A stretch of DNA of 64,000 nucleotides from Brasenia schreberi (lineage: Eukaryota; Streptophyta; Magnoliopsida; Nymphaeales; Cabombaceae). Both the position numbers and the translations under genes were made by a program. Below, in pieces: positions 44,868 to 54,801 of this stretch. The stretch is taken from assembly GCA_036023115.1 (NCBI GenBank), contig JAYKKT010000061.1, positions 18,327,501 to 18,391,500 of the forward strand, written 5' to 3'. The first letter of the stretch is position 1, and each line of letters starts with the position of its first letter. Under the pieces are notes generated by a model. It had not been told where the DNA came from. It made no database searches and saw only the letters and a program-made list of their open reading frames with translations.

Positions 44868-46223
44868 CCCCCTCATTGTGGGCGGGTTTTCTAAGTGGGA
44901 ACCACCCTTCCATCCAGCCGGGCCCTCTCCTTCTCCCATCTCTCATCCAGCCGTGACCACTCCCCAGCAGCTCCACCAGCCGCCACCTGCTCCGCCACCT
45001 TCCCTCTTCCGTCCACCACCACCACCCCTCAGCCGGACGCCATCATCTTCCCCCAACCGACAGCCACCTGCCCGCCCTTCTCCCACTCCAGCCGCCACTT
45101 CTACCCATTCGGTAAGTACCCCAAACTCCCTCAAAGCCCCTCTCTACCACCTCTCCACTCTTAGCCACCCATCTTCCCTTCAGCTCAGCCCCTTTGCCGC
45201 CACCACCAAAACCTAGCCGAACCTAGGATAACCCAAGTTGCTGGCCACTACTTAGCCACCATCTCCCATTCGGCCAAACCCCCCCCCCTAGGTGTCCTAT
45301 TTGGCCTTCCCACTAGCTCACCTTTTAGGTCCAGTTTCCCTAAGTACCCAACTTCCCTAGTGATCCTAATACCCATTTGTTCAGCCACTCTAAACTCCCT
45401 ACTTGGAGGCGCCACTTACTTGCCACCGGCCCCCTTCGAGGCGTCTATCCCGCGCCCCATTTGCAGCCGGCCAGCACCCTTGATCTCCTACCTTCGCGGA
45501 GCTCCCACTTGCAGCCCAAGGCCAAGCCTACGCTCAAGCAAGACCTCTACGGACCAGCTACTCGTAAGTGTCTAAACTCGGTCTTTAGTCGTACACTTGC
45601 TTGAAATTCAATTTGATACGGGGTTGTAATAATGGAGCATAGTCTCCCCCCGCTTGTAATAACGTGGCTTGGCACAACCACACACGTGCACTCTCTTAGT
45701 CGTGCACAATTTTGAACACACACGGGCCTAACCAGCCCCTAATATATAAGTATACATATATATTTCATTTCCGAAGGGTTTTGTTTAAGTTGGGTGCGTT
45801 GTCTTTCAATTCAAGCACTCTCACACACATTGAGCTTTCGCTCTTATTTGAAAGACCCAAGTAAGGGCCGACCTATACTATTTGGGTTTCATTTCTTGTC
45901 GTGTGAGTAAGTCTTTCAATTCAAGCACTTTCACACACATTGAGCCTTCGCTCTTACTCCCAAGACCTTAGTAAAGGCCTTATTGCAGTTATATTTGGGT
46001 TTCATTTATGTCGTGTGTGTAGTACTTCAAATTCAAGCACTCTCACACACATTGAGCCTTCGCTCTTACTCCCAAGACCTTAGTCAAGGCCATACTGCAA
46101 TTTATATTTGGGTTTCATTTATGTCGTGTGTGTAAGTCTTTCAATTCAAGCACGCACCCACATTGAGCCTTCGCTCTTATTTGCAAGACCCGAGTAAGGG
46201 CTCATATACATAAGATATATACA

Positions 46224-46290
46224 TATCTCCCTTCGGTTATTTCCCTTCGGTTATTTCCCTTCGGTTATTTCCCTTCTGTTATTTCCCTTC
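46224..46290 (+). repeat. 14-bp minisatellite, E5 5' LTR
   Basis: Units of TTATTTCCCTTCGG, about five here. The 3' LTR (57424-57515) has two more, the main length difference between the two LTRs. Confidence 0.9.
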
Positions 46291-46600
46291 AGTATTGTCT
46301 TTACATTTCGGGTTTTCCCTTTGGAGTAGCGTGAGTTTGCATTGCATCTACGCCATACCACGAGGTAGGACGCATATTGCATCAAAGCAAGCCCCGCTCG
46401 AATTCGCCCATGTAGTGGAGTGTTCATAACACACAAACTAGGCGACCCAAAAAGGGATAAAAGAAAAGACTTAGGCACGTGCAAATCCACGTGATCTAAA
46501 ATATGCAATCGCATCTTAAAAACCCGAAATAGACACCTCGAACCGCTTCGTGGACTTTCTCCCCAAAACTCGATTTTTTGCAAAAGCGTACAGACTGACC

Positions 46601-46618
46601 CTTGCGCATCGGTGCAAG
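46601..46618 (+). promoter_or_regulatory. LTR hairpin A, E5 5' LTR
   Basis: CTTGCGC-ATCG-GTGCAAG: a 7-bp stem with one G-U pair, preceded by CTGACC and followed by AAGG. Also at 57825-57842. Confidence 0.7.
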
Positions 46619-46689
46619 AAGGTCTGCGACGACAAGAGCTTACTTGCTCACAGTCGCCACGTTTAGAAGTCAGTGTTAAATATATCTTC

Positions 46690-46709
46690 GCTAGCTTAAG
46701 TAAGCTAGC
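46690..46709 (+). promoter_or_regulatory. LTR hairpin B, E5 5' LTR
   Basis: GCTAGCTTAAGTAAGCTAGC, a 9-bp arm palindrome just before TGGCACGCCC, which looks like a second copy of the first 10 bases of the PBS. Equivalent palindromes occur in E2 and E4 LTRs with other bases. Confidence 0.7.
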
Positions 46710-46812
46710 TGGCACGCCCTATTTGTATACATAGGCCTTAGACGCACGATAAGATCCACTCCAAGTCACGAAAGAGGCGAGGAGGCGGGGATTTTCGCGC
46801 GTCTACAGAGAT

Positions 46813-46830
46813 TGGCACGCCCGGTGGGAC
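46813..46830 (+). other. Primer-binding site of E5
   Basis: TGGCACGCCCGGTGGGAC, five bases after the LTR. Site for tRNA-primed minus-strand synthesis; tRNA not assigned. Confidence 0.9.
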
Positions 46831-46948
46831 GTGAGCCTTTTCAAAAATCGAGTTTACTTGTAGAAGTCTTGCGAAAATTTTATAAAGGTGTCGTTTTAAC
46901 TTGTTTCTTTGCTTTTTACTTAGGAAATTTTGAAAAAGCTTGAAAAGC

Positions 46949-49819
46949 ATGTCAAAATCCAATCCAAGTGAAGTGTCGAGCCAAGGCTCATGCGCATCAA
47001 GTTCTCACTCTAGGAGGATTTTCAAAAACAAAATAAAACTAGATGAAATCGAGGACTTGAGAAGGGAATTTGAGGCCAAAATCGATGCTCTCAGCCAAGA
47101 GGCTGAAGTAGGCGATTCGTGTTCATCAAACGGTGAACAAAGGCCTAAAAAGAAAATTGAAAAACCTCGCAAGCAAAAAGAGGCCTCCGTAATGGAAGGC
47201 AACCAATACCACGAGTCCTTCACACAAAAGGACCGTAAAGCCCTACAGCAACTGCTAAAAGGGCAAAATAAAGAGAAAAGAAGCTACGCCCTGTCTGATT
47301 TCCTTCCTATGGATTACGAAACAGACAGTGACGATGAAATACCGAACTTCCATCGGTATGATGGCATGGGAGACCCTAGGTCTCACTTGCAGCTTTTCTC
47401 ACGTCGAGCCCATAAGAAGAAAAAGGACTCGATGAAATGGGTGTATTGGTTCCCCCTATCCCTTAAAGGCACAGCTGCCAAATGGCTGGCTTCCTACGAC
47501 TTAAGCCAGTTCGCTACGTTTGAAGAGTTAGTGAACTGCTTCATGCAAAGGTTTGCACACAACGTGGAAGTCACGCCAACCCTGAATACGTTAAGGGATA
47601 CAAAGCAAGGCATGAACGAAGACGTGCATGCCTTCATTATAAGGTGGAGGTCTCTTTTGGGCCAAGTGCGAGAGCCTATATCCGAAGGATGCGCAGTAAT
47701 GCTCATCCTGGATAATTTCAAAAGCGAGTTAAAAACCCTTCTCTCGCTCCATGAGATTTCAACTTTCCATAAGTTGATCAAAAAGGCCTCCCTTTTCGAA
47801 ACCAACTTGCGAAAAGGGACATACGACCACTTATGGAAAGGAAGTGCCGTTCCCAAAACACGTGTGGAAAAGCCCATCGCATATGGGCTGCCCACAACGG
47901 ACAAAGGGGCAAAGCCCCATAAAATCACCAATGTTCGGGTGGATCTAGGCATGGCGGGCACTTCTAAAAATTTTGAAAAAATAGAAAATAAGAGAGAACG
48001 CAATTTTTCAAAACCAATTGAAAAACGGGAGTACACTTCGCTGGGGCAACCTGTGTCGGAGGTCCTAGACCTCTTACTTGCCCAGGGCATGATCGAACTC
48101 CCTGACATCCCCGAAGGAGTCACGTCCAAAGGGGGGTATTTAAACCGATTTTGCAAGTATCATCGGCTCAAAGGCCATGATACCAAACGGTGCTTCTCTC
48201 TTCTAAATAAAATTGAGAACTTGATAGCGGAGGGCCGGCTCCAGGTCACTGCGGAACCTGAGCCACCTCAAGCTATCTTCAAGGAACCCTTTCCCAAACA
48301 CGCCAGTGGCAGTGGGAAAGGAAAGGAGGTATGTACCCTCACCATTTCCAAGGAACTAGCGCGAAAGCCCGAACCTGGTCGACCTGCTTGTGCGCCCATC
48401 CTTGTATTATACAAGAGGCCCGCCCAAGTCGTCATCCGGGGACCATCAAAAGTGGAAACCCCGACAAAACCAGTTTTGAAAATCCAAGGTTCTCCTCAGC
48501 TCATCCTTAGAGCCAAGTTTAGCGCGAACCCTAGGCTGGTCGTGGGGGAAGTCACTAGATCCGGGAGGATCTACCAACCCCCGCACCTTCAAGGTGCTCA
48601 AAAGGTGGTCAGTGTGCCTGGCCCCTCAAAAGCATGTATCCCTAGTGGTCTGCAAAAAGCAGATAAGGACAAAATCATCCTAAATCCTTATGATTTCGAA
48701 AACCACCTTTCAAAGATTCCTATTCACATGTCTATTCTAGAGCTTATCAAAACCTCGCCTAGGCATAGACTTGTCTTAGAGAAAATTCTAGAAAGGGCCA
48801 AGGTTGATTCGAACATAAGTCCGGAATCCTTGTCTGCCCAAGTGGCTTTGTTAGGAGCAAAATCGCCCATCACCTTTTCGGAAGATGATGTAGATAGACC
48901 CTACGAAACCCATAACCAGGCCCTGCATATCGAGGTGGTTCTAAACAACCACTCTCTGGACAGGTGCCTAGTCGATGGTGGAGGAGGGCTCAACATCCTT
49001 CCACTTCACGTGGCGTACAAAATCGGAGTCACCTTGACTTCAGTGAACCCAAGCCCCATCGTTATCACTGGATACGATGGGAATGCGTCTAGGCCTTTAG
49101 GATCCATCGAACTCCCAATAGAAACGGGAGGGATCGAACACACGGGGGTGTTCCATGTCTGGGACATCCACCCCCATTATAACCTGTTGCTGGGAAGACC
49201 CTGGATACACAGTTTGTGCGCTGTGCCATCCACCTTCCACAGATGTGTCAAGATCCCTTTTAGGGACCAGGTCGTAGTGATCCTAGGTGAGAGTCACCCA
49301 CAGCTTCAGGGGATCATAAACTCCCCTTGTTTATCGAGCTCCCAGGCCCATGAGGCTAACCTGGGGCAAATTATGGTTGAGCCACCTCGGCTCGTGTTGA
49401 ACAACCCTAGGAAGGTTGTATGTGTGAAGGGGCCGCCCAAAGCAGGCCCCCTCCCGACTCTAATCCTCCTAGGAAAACCCAAACGTTCCCTATTTCCAAA
49501 ACCCCTGGACAAAAGGCCATACGAGCCTAATATGGACGATAGCATGTTCCAGGACCACGACTTATATCCCATCTTTTCAAAAAACAAAAGGTCGTGGAAC
49601 ATGTTATTGAACATGGGCTACACGCCCTACAAGAGTCTAGGGGCACAAAACCAGGGTCTCCTAGAGCCCATCCTGCCTAGGGCCAATCCAAGCCGATATG
49701 GGATCGGCTATACTCCCCGAATACCGCCGGAGCCACCCCCTGTGACCACCTGGGTCAAGGGTGCCCCGGAGCCTATCTTAGAAGAGACCTATGGTTTAGA
49801 CCTCCTATTCCGAGTCTAA
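46949..49819 (+). CDS. gag-pro: E5 Gag-protease polyprotein (956 aa)
   Basis: The first ATG of the open frame is at 46949; the codons before it (TTG AAA AGC) are upstream leader. The N-terminal part is Ser- and Lys-rich with a short coiled-coil-like stretch (LDEIEDLRREFEAKIDAL). The Gag core is at about residues 140-290 (YWFPLSLKGTAAKW, RWRSLLGQVREPI). The zinc knuckle at about 402-415 is CX2HX4HX4C, with His for the usual second Cys, as in every copy here. A Pro-rich linker follows. The protease has its active-site Asp at residue 676 in LVDGGGGLNIL and the LLLGRPWIH region about 75 residues on. No stop or frameshift. Gag assembles the cytoplasmic particle and packages RNA; the protease matures the polyproteins. 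Pol follows 25 bases later in the +1 frame. Confidence 0.95.
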   Translation: MSKSNPSEVSSQGSCASSSHSRRIFKNKIKLDEIEDLRREFEAKIDALSQEAEVGDSCSSNGEQRPKKKIEKPRKQKEASVMEGNQYHESFTQKDRKALQQLLKGQNKEKRSYALSDFLPMDYETDSDDEIPNFHRYDGMGDPRSHLQLFSRRAHKKKKDSMKWVYWFPLSLKGTAAKWLASYDLSQFATFEELVNCFMQRFAHNVEVTPTLNTLRDTKQGMNEDVHAFIIRWRSLLGQVREPISEGCAVMLILDNFKSELKTLLSLHEISTFHKLIKKASLFETNLRKGTYDHLWKGSAVPKTRVEKPIAYGLPTTDKGAKPHKITNVRVDLGMAGTSKNFEKIENKRERNFSKPIEKREYTSLGQPVSEVLDLLLAQGMIELPDIPEGVTSKGGYLNRFCKYHRLKGHDTKRCFSLLNKIENLIAEGRLQVTAEPEPPQAIFKEPFPKHASGSGKGKEVCTLTISKELARKPEPGRPACAPILVLYKRPAQVVIRGPSKVETPTKPVLKIQGSPQLILRAKFSANPRLVVGEVTRSGRIYQPPHLQGAQKVVSVPGPSKACIPSGLQKADKDKIILNPYDFENHLSKIPIHMSILELIKTSPRHRLVLEKILERAKVDSNISPESLSAQVALLGAKSPITFSEDDVDRPYETHNQALHIEVVLNNHSLDRCLVDGGGGLNILPLHVAYKIGVTLTSVNPSPIVITGYDGNASRPLGSIELPIETGGIEHTGVFHVWDIHPHYNLLLGRPWIHSLCAVPSTFHRCVKIPFRDQVVVILGESHPQLQGIINSPCLSSSQAHEANLGQIMVEPPRLVLNNPRKVVCVKGPPKAGPLPTLILLGKPKRSLFPKPLDKRPYEPNMDDSMFQDHDLYPIFSKNKRSWNMLLNMGYTPYKSLGAQNQGLLEPILPRANPSRYGIGYTPRIPPEPPPVTTWVKGAPEPILEETYGLDLLFRV

Positions 49820-49844
49820 CCCATAGTGTTTTCCCTTTGTAGGT

Positions 49845-52800
49845 ATGACGGAAGATCCCTTTTTCTAAAAAAATACCAAAAACATTGGAAAACCTAAAAT
49901 CAAAAAAAAAAAAAATCGAAAAACAAGAAAAACCAAAACAATGGAAAAACAAAAACTCGAAAAAAGTGTGCTTTGTATAGTTCCCAAAGTTCTTGTTTTA
50001 CAAAAACCCAAAAAAATCGAAAATTTGGAAAATACCAAAAAGATTTTGTACATAGCTGCTCCTGGTATGACTTTGGCGAAAGAAAAGGATTTCGAAAGAA
50101 ACGTCGTCTGCATAGCCAGACCAAAAATTTCGAAATCACTTGAAAATCCAAGTACAAAACCAGGTTATTTTGAAAATCACGCATCAAGTTCCCTCGGGAC
50201 TATAGCCCACGAGAATGATCAAAGCCCAGAAGTGGATCCCCTTGAGGAAGATCCCACTTCTGAGCTCCCAGAATTTCATAGAATTCTCGATTTTGAAAGA
50301 CCTTCCCAATCAGTAGGAGGAGATTTCGTAGAGGTGAACCTAGGGGACGATTCAAATCCCAAAACCATCAAAATAGGCGCGTGCTTGCATGAAACTGAAA
50401 GGTTAGCATTCATTGCATTTCTACAAATCTATTTAGATGTGTTTGCATGGACGTATGAAGACATGCCGGGCATAGATCCCAGCATAGTCGAGCATCGTCT
50501 TCCCTTAGATGTAGGTGTAAAACCAATAAAGCAGAAGCTTAGGAAAATACACCCGAATGTACACACGCAAGTCAAAGAGGGTTTAGAAGATCTGCTAAAA
50601 GCCGGATTTATAAAACCCATTGCGTATTCTGATTGGTTGTCAAATATCGTTGTGGTTCGAAAAACCAATGGGAAAATTCGAATATGCATCGATTTTAGAA
50701 ACCTGAATAAAGCCACTCCAAAGGATAATTATCCTTTACCAAACATAGATTTGATAGTCGATAGTACTGCAAATCATGAAATGTTTTCATTCATGGATGG
50801 TTATTCAGGCTATAATCAAATCAAACTAAGTCCACGAGATCAGGGTAAGACCGCCTTCACAACCCCATGGGGCACGTACTGCTATACAGTCATGCCCTTT
50901 GGTTTGAAAAATGCCGGCGCAACATACCAACGAGCCATGAACACGATCTTCCATGATCAAATTCACGAGCTTGTAGAAGTGTATGTAGATGATCTCTTGG
51001 CAAAATCCAAAACCCGATGCACCCATATCGAATGTTTACAAAAAATTTTCGAAAGGCTTAGGCTTTACAAAGTAAAGCTAAACCCTCAAAAATGTGTGTT
51101 CGGGGTAGAATCAGGAAAGCTTCTAGGCTTTATGGTGAGCCAAAGGGGAATAGAAGTCGACCCCTCTAAGTGTCGAGCCATCATAGACATGGCTCCACCC
51201 TCCAATCTCACCCAAGTCCGTAGCCTCCAAGGTCGATTACAATCTGTGCGCCGATTCATATCGAATCTGGCAACTAGATGCGAACCCTTCAACAAACTGC
51301 TGAGGAAGGATACGAAATTCTTATGGGATGACGAATGCCAAAAGTCCTTCGAGAGACTAAAGGCATACTTGGTTAATCCCCCTGTTTTGAATCCTCCAAA
51401 ACAAGGAAAACCGCTTTTATTATACATCTCCGTGCATGTAAACGCTTTAGGAGCCCTGTTGGCTCAATACGAGGATGACACCCATAAGGAGTATGCCATC
51501 TACTATATTTCGAAAACTCTCTTGGCTTATGAACGAAATTATCAAGCCATGGAGAAGACGTGCTTGGCCCTAGTCTGGGCCTGCCAGAAATTCAGACACT
51601 ACTTCCTAGATCATGAGATCTGGATAGTGTCCAAGCTTGATCCAATCAAGCACTTGTTCGAAAAACCCATTCTCACGGGTAGATTGGGCAAATGGCAACT
51701 CCTTCTAATGGAGTATGATCTGAAATACCATCACCAGATCTCCGTTAAGGGGCAAGCCCTAGCAGATTACGTGGCTGACTTCCCCTTGGAGGACGCATAT
51801 CCCACTCTTGTCGAAATGCCTGATGAAGGCATATTGCAAAACCATTTTCAAAACCACATTTTGGCAAATTCTTTCGAAAACCAAGTGTGGAAGATGCACT
51901 TCGACGGGGCACGAAACCAACGAGGGGCTGGTGCCGGGATCATCCTAATCTCCCCTGAAAAGGGCGAGATTCCCATAGCAGTCCACTTAGATTTCGATTG
52001 TTCCAACAACGTAGCTGAGTATGAAGCACTCATACAAGGCTTAAGGATTTCGAAAACTCTAGGGGCATCATGCATCGAGGTCTTTGGAGATTCGCTCCTT
52101 GTCATAAACCAGGTTTTAAAAATTTGGCAAGTACGTAATGAGAAACTACTTCCATATCACGAGTTGGCCACTCGATTGGTCCAATCCTTCCAGTCGTGTA
52201 AGCTCACACACGTGGGAAGAGAGGACAATGGCATCGCCGATGCCCTCTCTTCCTTGGGTTCAGCCCTGAAGGTCGATCCCATTTCAGGGACCAGATCTTT
52301 GGAAATATGGCATGCGCCCCATCCATCCACACACGACTTGGATATTTGCCAAAACAACCCAGAGTCTATTGAAAAACCCTGGTTCTATGACATAAAACAA
52401 TTTTTAGAAAATGGGGATTCACCGAGGATGCCACATCCAAAGATAGGGCATTCATTCGTAAGATTTCGACCCGATACACCATTCTGGGTGGGGTCTTATA
52501 CAAAAAGAGTTTTACCGGCATTCTGCTTAGATGTATCGACCTAGAGGAGGCTAGGATAGTGATGCACGAGTTCCACGACGGAGAATGTGGAGGTCATGTT
52601 AATGCCAACATGATGGCGATGAAAATACTTAGAGGGGGTTATTTTTGGTCCACCCTGAAAAAGGATTGTCACGATCATGTTAGAAAGTGTCATCCATGTC
52701 AAGTGCATGGGCACGCCATTCATATCCCTTCATCTACATTGCATTCCGTGGTCAGCCCCTGGCCATTTACCATGTGGGCGTTTGACATTGTTGGCCCCAT

Positions 52801-53626
52801 ATTTCCAAAGGCCTCGAATGGGCATCGTTTTATTTTAGCAGCCACGGAGTATTTCTCCAAGTGGGTGGAAGCCATTTCCCTAACGAATGTAATGGGACAA
52901 CATGTGGTGGCTTTCATCCGGAGGAATATCTTGGCTCGATTTGGGGTTCCACGAGACCTTGTGTCTGATAATGGTACCCCATTCAAGAACGAGTGGATGG
53001 TTAAGTTGTGCAACACGTATGGCATAACTCACCACTTCTCCTCGCCCTACTACCCTCAAGGCAACGGCCAAGCCGAAGCCACAAACAAGACTCTCATTGG
53101 TATCATTGAGAAAACCTTAGAGAAGGGTAGGAGGTGGCATGAGAAGCTGGATGAAGCCTTATGGGCTTATAGGACTTCCATCCGGACTCCCACGAACGCC
53201 ACACCATTCGAATTGGTCTATGGCACAAACGCCATTCTTCCCATTCATACCCAACTGCATTCATTCCATACATCCATTGCACTCGACCTCCCCCTAGAGA
53301 CGCTTCAGCATGCTAGGATGGCCGAACTAGATTTGCTAGATGAGAGGCGACTCCTTGCCATGGATCATGCTCGTGCATACCGGCAAAGGATAGCCCGGCA
53401 TTATGGCAAACACATGAGACCTCGCCACTTTGAAGTGGGAGATCTGGTCTTGAAAACCATCCACCATCGTGGCCCACACCCCCTAGGCAAGTGGCGCCCC
53501 AACTGGGATGGACCCTATGTTGTACGAGCAACCACTACAAACAATTCGTATTGGTTGATCGATGTAGAAGGTAGGAATTTAGCAGATCCTATCAATATTC
53601 AATACTTAAAGAAGTATCATGTGTAG
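49845..53626 (+). pseudogene. pol: E5 Pol: RT, RNase H, second RNase H, integrase (two lesions)
   Basis: The ATG at 49845 (MTEDPF) is shared with E3. Here a TAA at codon 8 (49866) follows an A-run change; the next in-frame ATG is at 49941. A Lys-rich linker, RT with YVDD (50982-50993), and a first RNase H lacking its first Asp (YISVHVNALGALL) follow. The second RNase H has FDGA at 51900, AEYEAL, FGDSLL and NGIADALS. The integrase has the HHCC finger (CGGH...KCHPC), AFDIVGP, SDNGTP, NGQAEATN and a GPY module (WDGPYVV). A 1-nt deletion near 52415 (ATGGGGATTC against ATGGAGGATTC in E3) shifts the frame, which then stays open to the TAG at 53626. With those two lesions the copy is near-intact but probably not autonomous. 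Confidence 0.93.
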
Positions 53627-54783
53627 GATCTAGATTAAATTCCAATTTTCGAAAATTTTATAGGGATAGCTGCCCTGAGACGTGTGAATAAGGTGCAAAA
53701 GCAACTCGTGTGACCCTAAGTAAGAGAATTCGCACTTGTGAAAGAGTGGAGTTTTCAAAATCGTGGTTGCATTTCAAAATCCTTCATCTTACAAAGAAGG
53801 GCCTAGTTCAACATAGCAAGATACTTGCAAGTAGTACGTGCTATTTCTAAATAGGCTGATCTAGAATGGATCGAGTGTAGGCTTGGGATAAGTCCTCCCC
53901 TCTTCTCTTCTCCTTCCAAAAGGAAAACAAAGGCCCAAATCAAAAGGGAATTTCCCATTTAAAGTCTCTTTCCAAAAGAAAGAAACCAGACTTCAAAAAG
54001 AAAAATCGATTCTCTTATGAAAAAGAGGGATTAAAGAAAAAATACTCCCAAAGGGAGACCCTCTATAAAAAAAAAAAGGGAAAAGAGGCCAAAAAGCTCA
54101 AAAAGAGCAGTTTTCCGCCTTCTGTGCCTCAAACCACGGGACGCTTCAGAAGGGACCGTGGTATCTCTTTCCCATCCCTGGCTTATCCCAAGCTAAAGCA
54201 TGGTTCATTTCGAGGAATCCTAAAGTAAAAATAGGATTTACTTACTTGAATTTCATCTTGTTTGAGAATTCGACGTTTCGAGTAAGGCATAGGGATTTGA
54301 AATGAAGCTTGTTTTCTTATAAAACCTCCGCTAGATAAGCGAGTGTTAAGACTCAAACAAGGGCAAGCACGAAGAGCTCGAGATCCTTAGGATCGAGACT
54401 CAAGACAGTTGTCCCTTTTGTAAATAGCTTTTTTAAATAAGTTTTAAAAACCGAACATCGAACAGCATAGGGTTTTTGCTCACTTGGAGGAGTAGGCCTT
54501 GTAAGTCTCTAGAGTTCGACCACACCTGGTCTCTGGGAGGTTGCCACTCTTGGCACCACACCCATGTCATCTGCATTCCACGCATGGTACTTGCATGAAC
54601 ATGATCCCATTTAGGACCAGATTCCATAAGTGAACCCTTTGGCGTGATATCTCCTCCTACCAGAGTTTGTAAAATTGAGATTTTTGCTAAAATGGGACGA
54701 TCCCATATTCTTCGTGGCTAGATCTAGGGAGACATTAAAAGGGGTGTTTGTCATCTTTGCCCTTATCCAAATCTATTTGGACA
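53627..54783 (+). other. E5 3' noncoding region
   Basis: No coding homology and no env-like ORF. A/G-rich with AAAAAGCTCAAAAAGAGCA and the inverted repeat CCACGG (54134) ... CCGTGG (54156) around GACGCTTCAGAAGGGA. This block is the most conserved part of the region among E2, E3, E4 and E5. Confidence 0.8.
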
Positions 54784-54801
54784 AGGCCAAAGAGGGGCAT
54801 C
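54784..54801 (+). other. E5 polypurine tract
   Basis: AGGCCAAAGAGGGGCATC directly before the 3' LTR; primer for plus-strand synthesis. The same AAAGAGGGGC core is in E1, E2, E3 and E4. Confidence 0.85.

Larger units (their letters stand above)
43607..46807 (+). repeat. E5 5' LTR (3,201 bp)
   Basis: TGTAAACACCCC...CGCGTCTACA. Inverted repeat 44084-44129, U3 CCTAA-type repeats 44440-44720, TATA 44858, CCCCCCGCTTGTAATAA box near 45645, 107-bp repeats 45795-46205, a TTATTTCCCTTCGG minisatellite 46224-46290, hairpin A 46601-46618, hairpin B 46690-46709. Confidence 0.97.

Noticed and set aside
46813..46830. tRNA gene
   Set aside because: Only 18 bases matching a tRNA 3' end, at the expected distance from the LTR: a primer-binding site.
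53627..54801. Envelope-like or third ORF after integrase
   Set aside because: No ORF of useful length with membrane segments; the region is A/G-rich noncoding DNA in all copies.
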